A stretch of 34,546 nt of DNA from a virus. Shown here in pieces: positions 15,104-22,912 of the stretch (the first letter of the stretch is position 1; each line of letters opens with the position of its first letter). The position numbers were made by a program, and so were the translations under genes. The notes beneath the pieces were generated by a model. The model was not told where the DNA came from. It saw only the letters and a list, made by a program, of their open reading frames with translations, and made no database searches. The stretch spans positions 1 through 34,546 of the IMG/VR virus record IMGVR_UViG_3300027754_000255, one strand, 5' to 3'.

Positions 15104-16851
15104 TTCCCCTCCTTCTCTTTGTTGATTCTCGCCTCCACCTCGTTGAGTAACTGAGTGCGGGTTTTGTTCTCGTCGTAAATCGTGTAGGCGGCGGCAACTG
15201 CCTGATCGTGAGGGAGTTTGTCGAGCAGTAACCCAACGAGTTCGCGCAGGGTGGCGGCGCGCAATTCAGCAGGAGTCACCCCGGCGGCGAATTCGTTGAG
15301 TGTCGATGTCGCCTCTGCCGCGTCGGCAGGCGGTGGAACAGTGACTGAGGTAGACTCGGTAGCGGAGGTGGGTTTCGCCATCCCTGCACCGAAAACTTCC
15401 TCCACCGAAAACCCGGCGGCAAGTGCCTTGTCCCGCTTGATCTTCGCCCAGCGAACCATATCGTCCGCCACCTTCTCCGGGTCTTGCGCATCCTCACTCC
15501 AGTAGCTCATTGGGTTCAGTAATCCTGACTGGAACAGGTTGATGTTGCTGGATGATTCCTTGCCGATATCGGGTTGCGGATGGGGTCGATAAGACCACCG
15601 ACCACGGGTGATTCTGTTGGTGGTCGATACCGGGAAAATTCCCTTGCTGATCGCATCGATGAGGGCGGCGTTCTTCATGCGGTGGGCGAGGGGTTCTAAC
15701 ACCTTTTGCCCACGGGTGAATTCCGCTTTGGCCTGCTCGCTTTCCAACCTGCTACTCACTCCACCGAGTTGAGTTGCGTCCAGCCCAAAGGAGTAGGGGA
15801 GGTTGTAGCTCATGCAGGTCAATTTGAGCATCAGGGTGATGAGAAATTGCGTCTCGGGTGAGGGCGAGGAAGTGTCTGGGAACTTGATGTCCATTCCCTC
15901 GGTGAGGTGGTTGATCTGCCCATACTGAATGTCCTGAGCTTGACCACCTTGTTGATTCGCAAATTGAGTGGACGCATACCCATCCATCGCCCCGCTCCCC
16001 ACAGATGCGCCTGTGGAGTTGGTGAAGATGGTTAAAGCACTGGCGAGCTTCGCTTTGCCTTTCGAGAACTCCAGAATCTCATACAAATCCCGCAGTGCAG
16101 ACACCGCGGTATCGAGCTTGCTCACCCCTCGGTACGCATCAATTTGCATTGGATCGAGGTAGTGAACGAACTGATGAGCAGGGACATCAACCGGGTCAGT
16201 GTATTGCCCTGCCGCCATCCCCCGGCGGAATACCCGGTACGCTACTGGTTCACCATATTTTCCGAGGAGAATCCCGGCGATATAATCCTCGCTCACCACA
16301 TTTTGGTACACCCCACCGAGGCGATCACTCTCCACCGCCTGTAGCTTGAGCGGGAGTTTGACGAGGTCGTCAAAACTCATCCCCGCCTCACTCGTTGGGC
16401 GAACGAATGCCCACCCGTAATCTCCTCCCCTGTTCATCCCCAACACCCCGAATTCTAGCATCCTAAAGAAGTCGCATCGATTGCTCAGATCACAGTTTGG
16501 AAACCACTCGTTGTTGAGGTACTCCTCCACCTCAGTATCAAGGATGTGATCCCCGCTCTGCGAGTGATACGCCTGCGGGGTCACGAACATTGCGTACTTG
16601 CGGTTGAGCGTCTTAGCGGCGGCGAAATTGTTTTCGAGGTCAGTTGCTTCCCTCAATAATTGGAGGCGATCCCGCTGAACTTGATAGCTATTTGGGGCGA
16701 TTTGAGCGGGGGCGTTTGCCCGGCGATTCGTAAATGATGCCCCATCGTATTTGAACTTGTGGAGTGCCTCCCTCGCCTCTAATCGGCGGATGCCTGCGGT
16801 GGGTGATGCCCACCCGATTAGAGAGTCTAGCAGTGTCGATTTGGTCGCCAT
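15100..16851 (-). CDS. Portal protein (lambda gpB family)
   Basis: The protein has 583 residues. Features of the lambda-type portal family include RANAPAQIAPNSYQVQRDRL near the start, DTEVEEYLNNEWFPNCDLSN, QAVESDRLGG, VAYRVFRRG, VPAHQFVHYLDPMQIDAYRG and GVSRLESEQ-like text (GGVSSRLESEQAKAEF). The charged C-terminal tail is helical. It follows gpW and precedes the protease gene with a four-base overlap. A dodecameric ring at one capsid vertex, through which DNA is packaged, is the known role of the family. Confidence 0.92.
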   Translation of the reverse strand: MATKSTLLDSLIGWASPTAGIRRLEAREALHKFKYDGASFTNRRANAPAQIAPNSYQVQRDRLQLLREATDLENNFAAAKTLNRKYAMFVTPQAYHSQSGDHILDTEVEEYLNNEWFPNCDLSNRCDFFRMLEFGVLGMNRGGDYGWAFVRPTSEAGMSFDDLVKLPLKLQAVESDRLGGVYQNVVSEDYIAGILLGKYGEPVAYRVFRRGMAAGQYTDPVDVPAHQFVHYLDPMQIDAYRGVSKLDTAVSALRDLYEILEFSKGKAKLASALTIFTNSTGASVGSGAMDGYASTQFANQQGGQAQDIQYGQINHLTEGMDIKFPDTSSPSPETQFLITLMLKLTCMSYNLPYSFGLDATQLGGVSSRLESEQAKAEFTRGQKVLEPLAHRMKNAALIDAISKGIFPVSTTNRITRGRWSYRPHPQPDIGKESSSNINLFQSGLLNPMSYWSEDAQDPEKVADDMVRWAKIKRDKALAAGFSVEEVFGAGMAKPTSATESTSVTVPPPADAAEATSTLNEFAAGVTPAELRAATLRELVGLLLDKLPHDQAVAAAYTIYDENKTRTQLLNEVEARINKEKEGK

Positions 16852-16859
16852 ATATGTCG

Positions 16860-17126
16860 TTATTGGAATCCGCTACCCCGCCCAATTGAGGGGTTGAAAT
16901 TTGCTCGCACATTCATCGAGGTCGCCCCGCTCAATTTCGCGGCGGCGAAGTTCGCCTCTAGCAATAGTTGCTGTGCGTCGGCGATTGAGGGGAATCCGAA
17001 ACTCCTCCCGGCGATGGAGTAATTCACCCCGCGCACATTGTTCGCGAGGATGCAGGCGAGTGCCGCGCTCCGCACCGAGGTAAGTTCCGCACTGGTCAGA
17101 CCAACGAGAGTTCCTTTGACAGCCAT
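16860..17126 (-). CDS. Head-tail connector, gpW-like
   Basis: The product has 88 residues. It opens with a helix, LTSAELTSVRSAALACILAN, followed by a short beta hairpin (GVNYSIAGRSFGFPS) and a second helix (IADAQQLLLEANFAAAKL). This helix-hairpin-helix layout is that of gpW, and the gene lies exactly between terminase and portal, as lambda W does. It would plug the portal after packaging. Identification by layout and position, moderately strong. Confidence 0.75.
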   Translation of the reverse strand: MAVKGTLVGLTSAELTSVRSAALACILANNVRGVNYSIAGRSFGFPSIADAQQLLLEANFAAAKLSGATSMNVRANFNPSIGRGSGFQ

Positions 17127-17137
17127 AGACCATCATT

Positions 17138-19006
17138 CTAGCCAGACTCCTCCACCCCATCAAGTGGAGGGGGTTCGGTGGTTGCGTCACTTAAACTCTC
17201 TCCACTGAGGAGGATACCCCTTAGCCGGGGATCGAGGAGCGCACCCACAATCGTCATCTGATCGCAGTCCAGAAGATGGTTCGCTTTTTTGTGCGCCACC
17301 TTCCACCTCCACCGCTTGTTCCCGGCCTTGTCCACCTCCTGCCGCTTGAATTCCACCGAGGTCTGTTGCTGGTATTCGTTGCTCACATCCTGCGGGACAG
17401 TGAGGCGGTAACTGCTCATCCCTCCTCTCATTCGGTGGTACATATTTTTGATGGGTTCGTTGCACCAAAAATAGTAACGCGCCTGCCGAATCTGCCCTGA
17501 TTTTCCGAGTCCGCTGTGCCCAATGTTGACGCTCGAGAACGGGTATTTGCGAACCACCCGTTGCCCGTTAAAAAGTTCGTGGTGAGGGAAATCCCGGCGG
17601 TTCGTCGTGTCGCCCCATAGTCCCTGCCACCCATAGCGAACGCAGACTTCCTGCACGGCCTGAGTGTCGTAGGCGATATCGACCAGCACCCGAATCGGCT
17701 CAACTCCGAGTTGAATCCGCAACTCCTCCAACTCCTCCCAACTGACGATCCGCCCCTCATCAATCACCCGGCTTTCTGAGTGCCCAAATGCTCGGCAGAC
17801 ATACCACCTGTGCGCCCCCTCGCCTTTGGACGCGCGCCCCGCCTGATTGTCGATGCACAGGAATCGCCCCACCTCGCCATCGAATAAATCCCTTTTCAAG
17901 TACCCGCCTTTGATCCTCTCAAACTCCACCTGACTAGCATCATCACTCGGCGATTCGTCCCACGCGAGTGCCCTGCGCTTTTGGATGTAGTCGCGCAGGG
18001 GTTCGATTGATCCGCCTTTCGCCGCGCGGCTTGCCTTGATCTTTTCCATCAGGATGCTTCCCAAATCAAAATAATGGATGGCGGTTGCCTCCCAATGAAA
18101 GGATCGGTGATGCGCCGGGGCGGAAAGGTTTGTCCTGACGAATCGCCCCCTGAGTGCCTGCGAGCGTCGAGCAGACTCAGATGCGTCCCAGTCAGTTCCG
18201 CAGTGGAGGCAGTTGTATGTGACGAGAGGGAGAATCGCAGACCATAGCCACTCCCCCGACTCGGTGATCGTCTGTTCGTTCCGAGGAAATCTCAACCTAT
18301 CTTTGTCGTCGGTCATCCGCTGGAATTGGTTGCACGCCGGGCACGGCACTTCCCACTCTTCGCAACTCCCGCTGAGGAACGCGGTATCAGACTCGTCGCC
18401 CAACACGCTCCCCGTCGAGAGGGTGAGGATTTTGGAGTTCCTCACTCCCTCAACCCGTTTCTCAAATGCGCTCATTATCCCCGGTCGATACATATGGGGT
18501 TCGTCCATCGTCAGGTACTTCACCCGTTTGCTTTGGGCGTTAGAAAGGTTTGCGCCGACGCAGTAGAAACTCATCGAGGGAAGGACGATCTTCTGCACTC
18601 TCTGCTTGTGCCTGTCGTTGGGCATTTTGCGGTTTAGGAACTCGTTCTCCTTCAGCATCGGCGCGATCCGATCCTCCAACCAATCCGCCGCGTCGGGGTC
18701 ACTCTGCGCCACCATATAGTACATCCCGGCGTCGCACTCGATGCACCACGCCAGATGCATCTCGGCGATCAGAGATTTCGCCGATCCCGCCGATCCCCGC
18801 ACATCCACCCGGCGGATTGCCGGGTCACTCATCGCCCGGAGGGGTTCTAATAGCCACGGGGATTCCTCGGCGATATAGACGGGGTAGCGGGTCGAGGATG
18901 GGATGCGGAGCGCGCCGTTAAATCTATCCACGATAGTCCCCTCAAATTTCTCGGGGATTGCAGAGTCCCAGATTTTCGCCAACCACTCAATGTCGATGGC
19001 GTTCAT
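17138..19006 (-). CDS. Terminase large subunit (GpA type)
   Basis: The protein has 622 residues. Walker A is GSAGSAKS (71-78) and Walker B VKYLTMDE (162-169). A zinc ribbon follows with CPAC (222-225) and CLHC (266-269), as in many GpA-type terminases. The nuclease domain contains FLCIDNQAG (Asp386) and LVDIAYDT (Asp443 and Asp447). It packages DNA into the prohead using ATP and cuts at cos. The start at 19006 overlaps the stop of terS by four bases. Confidence 0.95.
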   Translation of the reverse strand: MNAIDIEWLAKIWDSAIPEKFEGTIVDRFNGALRIPSSTRYPVYIAEESPWLLEPLRAMSDPAIRRVDVRGSAGSAKSLIAEMHLAWCIECDAGMYYMVAQSDPDAADWLEDRIAPMLKENEFLNRKMPNDRHKQRVQKIVLPSMSFYCVGANLSNAQSKRVKYLTMDEPHMYRPGIMSAFEKRVEGVRNSKILTLSTGSVLGDESDTAFLSGSCEEWEVPCPACNQFQRMTDDKDRLRFPRNEQTITESGEWLWSAILPLVTYNCLHCGTDWDASESARRSQALRGRFVRTNLSAPAHHRSFHWEATAIHYFDLGSILMEKIKASRAAKGGSIEPLRDYIQKRRALAWDESPSDDASQVEFERIKGGYLKRDLFDGEVGRFLCIDNQAGRASKGEGAHRWYVCRAFGHSESRVIDEGRIVSWEELEELRIQLGVEPIRVLVDIAYDTQAVQEVCVRYGWQGLWGDTTNRRDFPHHELFNGQRVVRKYPFSSVNIGHSGLGKSGQIRQARYYFWCNEPIKNMYHRMRGGMSSYRLTVPQDVSNEYQQQTSVEFKRQEVDKAGNKRWRWKVAHKKANHLLDCDQMTIVGALLDPRLRGILLSGESLSDATTEPPPLDGVEESG

Positions 19007-19446
19007 TTCATCGCCGCCTTTGCGGTGGACACTCGTACCTTCTCTTTCTCGGCCTTCACCTTCCGCCAGTGGGGTTTCTCGGGTGGGGTGACCTCCGCGT
19101 CGGTAGGAGTTTTCACCGCCCCGAAACTCTTGCTTAGGTAGTGCTTCATCTCTTTGCAGATCGCGGTGTAGAGCGGGGCGTCGAGAGATTTATCAAGGAT
19201 GGTGAAAAGCTGAGTGATGTGGGTCGCCCACTCGCTCGCCACTAGGTCACGATCAATCACCTTGCCCCGCGCGCGGTCGAGTTCCAGTTCCGCCTTGAGG
19301 GTGATCGCGGCGAGTTTTCTGCTCTCCATCTCCGCGTCGCTCACCACCAGATTGCTGGGAGTCGGCGAGTCTGATTGCGGTCGATTCCCCTCCACTTTTT
19401 TTCGCCACCCCTTCGGTCTGCCTGCGGTTTTTTTTGCTGGATGCAT
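19003..19446 (-). CDS. Terminase small subunit
   Basis: The product has 147 residues. The basic N-terminus (AKKTAGRPKGWRKKVEG) is followed by a long helix, ESRKLAAITLKAELELDRAR, then GKVIDRDLVASEWATHITQL and DKSLDAPLYTAICKEMKHYL. This helical middle with a conserved GKVIDRD-like turn is found in Nu1-like small subunits. It overlaps terL by four bases. It should bind the repeats just upstream (19548-19601) and recruit TerL. Confidence 0.85.
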   Translation of the reverse strand: MHPAKKTAGRPKGWRKKVEGNRPQSDSPTPSNLVVSDAEMESRKLAAITLKAELELDRARGKVIDRDLVASEWATHITQLFTILDKSLDAPLYTAICKEMKHYLSKSFGAVKTPTDAEVTPPEKPHWRKVKAEKEKVRVSTAKAAMK

Positions 19447-19547
19447 TCACCGACGCTACCGCGTCTCGTTGGCGATGGCAAATCGCCAGCAGAGTATGGG
19501 AATTATTGCGGAGTACCCATCATGGGACATAGAGACAACCACGCTGA

Positions 19548-19601
19548 ACCTTAACCTAGGCTAGGGTCAAAAACAGATACCTTAAGGCGGCATGGGGTCA
19601 A
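19548..19601 (-). repeat. Pair of 23-bp direct repeats before terS (cosB-like)
   Basis: Two units with the pattern ACCTTAA-N9-GGGTCAA lie at 19548-19570 and 19579-19601, 31 bases apart, close to three helical turns. They sit in the gene-free gap upstream of terS, where cos phages carry the terminase-binding cosB site. On the minus strand each unit also reads TTGACC with an ill-defined -10, so promoters are an alternative. Confidence 0.6.
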
Positions 19602-19612
19602 GGCTAGGGGTA

Positions 19613-20605
19613 TTACCTAGACTGGAGCAGTAGACTCAGTTGCGGATGCTTAATCTTGTCAGATTTGTTCAGGTTGTCTCGCACAAGCAGTGGTTGGAAG
19701 TTTTGCCAGTTGCAGGCGATCAGCAGTTGATTTCGGTCTGTCAGATCAAACTTTGATAGTGGGTAAATGTGATCTAGATGCCATGTTTTGCCATGATTTG
19801 CCCATGTCATTTTATTCGTAAACTGCCTTTCGATGTGCGCTCTAAAGGCGTTGGAAGTTGTTCCATACTTAAGATTAAATCGATTAGATTTTTTCTTCAT
19901 AAAGTGAACTGTTAACTTGCGAATAGCGTTCATCCTTTTTCTTTTAGGAGTTTCCCCTCGTTTTGATCGATAAATTTTACGAACTGCCTTAGGTCTTGCC
20001 ATCCTTAAGTCGAACAACTTAGAGAGATAAATCTCTGGTTGAATCCCCATCCTTCTCGCTCTTGCCCCTTGCATTTTAGTTAGTCCAATTCGAGTAACTC
20101 TTGATGCGTAACTGCCCCAATCTTCCCTTTTCTTCTTGATCGTTATTTCCTCAGTACGAACACCCTTCTTGATCTGATACTCTATCTGGCCTCTTGTGCA
20201 ATTGAGTTTGGTTGCTAACTCTTCAAGCGGATGAACCTGCTTAGGCTTGTACAATTTGAACCGACAAGTCCTCTCTGTGTCGTGAATCTGATCCTCCCGC
20301 ACTCCGAGTTGCTTTGCTAACTCGGATTTTTTCTTTTGGATTATGTTGGATGATCTGGATGCCCAACTAAGTCCCAGCATCCTTGAATCGTGCTTAACCA
20401 CTTGCTCAGTGCATCCCAAAATCTTAGCGGCGATCTTAATCGTTAAGGTTGCGTCTTGACTGGCAAACAAGGATCGCAATCCAATGTGCAGTTCCGCCTT
20501 TCTGTCTGATATACTACCCAGACGAAGACTCCTTTTATCGAAACTAAGCGTCTCGCCTTGCTCCTCAGCGCGCTCTGCCCATCGTCCCCTCACCGCCCCA
20601 TCCAA
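19613..20605 (-). CDS. HNH endonuclease with helix-turn-helix modules
   Basis: The product has 330 residues. Two or three helix-turn-helix-like units fill residues 40-180 (IKIAAKILGCTEQVVKHDSR; KSELAKQLGVREDQIHD; LATKLNCTRGQIEYQIKKGV). The HNH nuclease follows at about 270-320 with TWHLDHIYPLSKFD and LIACNWQNFQPL. Base composition is clearly richer in A/T than the flanking genes. The start overlaps the end of the glycosyltransferase gene by 16 bases. It may be a homing endonuclease or, as in some cos phages, an HNH protein helping terminase; composition and HTH modules favour the first. Confidence 0.85.
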   Translation of the reverse strand: MDGAVRGRWAERAEEQGETLSFDKRSLRLGSISDRKAELHIGLRSLFASQDATLTIKIAAKILGCTEQVVKHDSRMLGLSWASRSSNIIQKKKSELAKQLGVREDQIHDTERTCRFKLYKPKQVHPLEELATKLNCTRGQIEYQIKKGVRTEEITIKKKREDWGSYASRVTRIGLTKMQGARARRMGIQPEIYLSKLFDLRMARPKAVRKIYRSKRGETPKRKRMNAIRKLTVHFMKKKSNRFNLKYGTTSNAFRAHIERQFTNKMTWANHGKTWHLDHIYPLSKFDLTDRNQLLIACNWQNFQPLLVRDNLNKSDKIKHPQLSLLLQSR

Positions 20606-21363
20606 TCTATCCTGATTCCGAGTTGTTTCGCCTCCGCCGCGTCCCGCTCGTAAATCTCTCCTCGTCCCTGCACATACTCCTTGTACTCGTCGGTGGCGGT
20701 CTGACTGCCTCCGTCGAGGTGGAGTACCCTGCTACTCCCAGAGATTCCCCATCCTCGGTTGCAATCGAGGATAGTATCGAGGAGGTGGTTGTCCCCGAAC
20801 CACCATTTGAGAGTTGTCGGAAAATGGTAGTTGCTCTGCTCGACCCAACTCCCTCTGAGAAGGAACGCGAACCCGGCGCCTCCGCATTTGTCGCGGTCAC
20901 TGCTCCCATTCGATAGACACTCATAGGCATTCACCCGCCGCGACTCCTGCGGTCTGGAGTCGTAGGAGGGAGAGATGGCGGCGAAGAAGGTCAATGCTTC
21001 CATCTCCTCAATCATTGGGACGAGGGATTGGATGATCTGCACATCATTGTTGAGGATGAACACGAAATGCTCATCGAGCGTCCCGCTCGGTGAATTCTTC
21101 CTGATCATCCCCAGTCCCTGCTCCCACATAGCGTTGATACCGCAGTCCCCGTCACTCTCCACCACCTTCACCAACTCATTCCCGCCCAGCAGGTCGGTGA
21201 GCAGGGAGCGTTCGTCGGCGGTCGATCCATTGTCGATGAGGATGATGCGCCCAATCTGCTCTGGGGTGAGCCGGGCGAAATCGACGAGGAGTTCGGCGAC
21301 GAGTTGCATCGTCATTCTGATCTTTCCCCGAAAGGGGATGATCGCTGAGATTTTGTAGGTCAT
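20590..21363 (-). CDS. Family 2 glycosyltransferase
   Basis: The protein has 257 residues. The GT-A fold starts at once: KISAIIPFRGKIRMTMQL, IILIDNGSTADERS (donor-binding strand) and FILNNDVQII (101-110, DxD equivalent). Later GGAGFAFLLRGSWVE and WWFGDN fit the acceptor half of the family. It could glycosylate modified DNA bases, virion proteins or host envelope sugars; the sequence does not say which. It lies between the PD-(D/E)XK nuclease and the HNH gene. Confidence 0.85.
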   Translation of the reverse strand: MTYKISAIIPFRGKIRMTMQLVAELLVDFARLTPEQIGRIILIDNGSTADERSLLTDLLGGNELVKVVESDGDCGINAMWEQGLGMIRKNSPSGTLDEHFVFILNNDVQIIQSLVPMIEEMEALTFFAAISPSYDSRPQESRRVNAYECLSNGSSDRDKCGGAGFAFLLRGSWVEQSNYHFPTTLKWWFGDNHLLDTILDCNRGWGISGSSRVLHLDGGSQTATDEYKEYVQGRGEIYERDAAEAKQLGIRIDWMGR

Positions 21364-21371
21364 GGTATAGG

Positions 21372-21914
21372 TCAGGGGTTGCTCCTCGGTGTGGGGAAAA
21401 TCAATCTGATATGTCGCTGAATGTCAACCTCCACCATCCGCATCATGTCGCGCGGGTCACCCCGATCCTTCCTCCCCTGCATAATAACCTTGATGGGTCG
21501 CAGGGTGGAATCCTGCGGGATCGGTAGCACGATCACCCCGAGAGGCTCGAGATTATCTGCCGAGGCGGCGGTGAGTGACCACGGGGATTTCCACCTGATC
21601 AGCAGGTAGACTGGCAGGCCCGTGGATATTGCCAGTTGAGAATTACTGATCAGTTTTTTGAGGGAGAGGATGATGGTGGGATATTTGGTATGGGTGATCG
21701 TCCTCGCCTTCACCTCAATATACCCGCAGGGTCTGCCATTGCAGAGGATCGTAAAATCAAACTCCTCAAATGGATTCGCCTTCAATAATGAATATCGAAT
21801 ATCGATTCCCTCTGCGATTGGCAGGCGGCTTAAGAACTGCCGGGCGATGATGGTTTCATTGATGCGATCCACCTCAGTTTCGTAGTTTGGGGATTTGATG
21901 GGATTGCTGGTCAT
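21372..21914 (-). CDS. PD-(D/E)XK nuclease-like protein
   Basis: The protein has 180 residues. The motif NPFEEFDFTILCNGRPCGYI followed by EVKART gives the D-x(n)-E-x-K core (Asp53, Glu67, Lys69) of the PD-(D/E)XK fold, preceded by a helix with Glu20. The N-terminal segment YETEVDRINETIIARQFLSR is typical of the first helix. The 3' half has strands and SLKKLISNSQLAI. A role in recombination, DNA repair or host DNA breakdown is possible; an active nuclease is likely since all three residues are present. Confidence 0.72.
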   Translation of the reverse strand: MTSNPIKSPNYETEVDRINETIIARQFLSRLPIAEGIDIRYSLLKANPFEEFDFTILCNGRPCGYIEVKARTITHTKYPTIILSLKKLISNSQLAISTGLPVYLLIRWKSPWSLTAASADNLEPLGVIVLPIPQDSTLRPIKVIMQGRKDRGDPRDMMRMVEVDIQRHIRLIFPTPRSNP

Positions 21915-21962
21915 TAGGTGGGGTTTGTGGGTGTATGGGTTGTTTTGCGGTGAAAGTCAACG

Positions 21963-22110
21963 CTAGGGGTCAAAGAATCGCAAAGCGTAGCGATCAACCG
22001 CGAAGTTTGGCGGTTGAATTTGATAATGGCGTCGAAAATCCTCGTGAATCTACTCCGCTGGTTAAAGCGGAGTATACTTATAAGTAAAGGAGTATACTTA
22101 GGAGTATAGG
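21963..22110. other. Hairpin and iteron block, candidate replication origin or operator
   Basis: This gene-free stretch holds three inverted repeats: ATCGC/GCGAT (21977-21994), TCAACCGC/GCGGTTGA (21994-22017) and TACTCCGCT/AGCGGAGTA (22051-22074). Next come direct repeats GGAGTATACTTA at 22069-22080 and 22089-22100, with GGAGTATA at 22101-22108. CTAGGGGTCAAA at 21963-21974 resembles half of the terS-proximal repeats. It lies downstream of the helicase and a possible replication gene. Confidence 0.5.
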
Positions 22111-22140
22111 ATAAAACCGCGCGCGCGAGTGATAGTATTT

Positions 22141-22581
22141 TCAAGGGGTGGAAAGGGAGTCCCATGCAGGTGTTCCCCAGAGGATGAGGTCTTGAGCGGG
22201 AGGAGGGGTGAATTGATCGAAATTAGGGGGGTGGATGAGGACGAAATTTGAGGAGAATCGATATTCAGAAATCCCTCGGTTGTCCATCCCCTCATCGTAA
22301 ATCCACAATGGAGAATAAGATGAGCGGATTGTATTCATCGAAATATCCTCACCAGTATATTCGTTATATTCTTTGCATAGCCAACTTGCTCCTTTGAAAA
22401 TACGCCCATCGCTATTTGAGTATTTATTTAAGGTCATATCGTTGAGGTAGGTACGATAGACACTCCGCCAGAGGGCGATCCACGCCCGGCGGATGGGAGG
22501 CGCGCAGGAGGTGAATTGGGGGTGGGCGATGAGGGTGGTCAGGTTGTAATCCTGCATCGAGGGCGGGGTGGATTTACTCAT
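22141..22581 (-). CDS. Unknown protein downstream of the helicase
   Basis: The product has 146 residues. It starts MSKSTPPSMQDYNLTTLIAH, followed by a helical part (RRAWIALWRSVYRTYLNDM) that could be winged-helix-like. The C-terminal part is aromatic and Pro-rich. It starts eight bases inside the end of the zinc-ribbon gene and precedes the hairpin-iteron block. The position suggests a replication initiator or helicase partner, but no family is recognised. Confidence 0.6.
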   Translation of the reverse strand: MSKSTPPSMQDYNLTTLIAHPQFTSCAPPIRRAWIALWRSVYRTYLNDMTLNKYSNSDGRIFKGASWLCKEYNEYTGEDISMNTIRSSYSPLWIYDEGMDNRGISEYRFSSNFVLIHPPNFDQFTPPPAQDLILWGTPAWDSLSTP

Positions 22582-22912
22582 CTAAAAAGGTGTCGTCTGG
22601 GCGGTTGAAGGCCGTGAATGGGTCGCTCTCGTCGTACCCGTCTGCGGATATTGTCTCCCCTTTGGCGGCGGGAAATGATGGCGAGAGAGTGAACCCCTCA
22701 ATCTCTCCGCCGGGGGAGCGGGATCGGGGCGAGTCGCCATCGCCCGCCTCCTTTTGCCTCGCCTCAATCTGATAGCATCGCTCGCAGATCAGAGTGCGAA
22801 ATTTGATCCGTGTTGCCCTGTTCCCGCAGTCGCATTCCTCCCGTAGGGTCACGCCCTTCAGATTGCCAATTATCCCGGTGGTGTCGATTTTGACGGGTTT
22901 TGGGGTGGTCAT
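22574..22912 (-). CDS. Cys4 zinc-ribbon protein
   Basis: The product has 112 residues. After a short basic start comes REECDCGNRATRIKFRT, then LICERCYQIEARQKE, giving CDCG-x(13)-CERC at about residues 27-46. The rest is Ser, Pro and Asp-rich and looks disordered, with an acidic end (ESDPFTAFNRPDDTFLDE). It overlaps the helicase by four bases and the downstream gene by eight. It may couple DNA to a partner protein; the function is unknown. Confidence 0.7.
   Translation of the reverse strand: MTTPKPVKIDTTGIIGNLKGVTLREECDCGNRATRIKFRTLICERCYQIEARQKEAGDGDSPRSRSPGGEIEGFTLSPSFPAAKGETISADGYDESDPFTAFNRPDDTFLDE

Noticed and set aside
19548-19601. Two tandem promoters reading into terS
   Set aside because: Each repeat has TTGACC as a possible -35, but the matching -10 positions (TATCTG, TTCAGC) are poor. 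A terminase-binding site explains the symmetric spacing better.
21914-22165. 83-residue minus-strand frame over the hairpin-iteron block
   Set aside because: Its codons are dominated by the inverted and direct repeats, and its start lies inside the preceding gene. The TAATG junction with the next gene is compatible with a gene, so it is not fully excluded.
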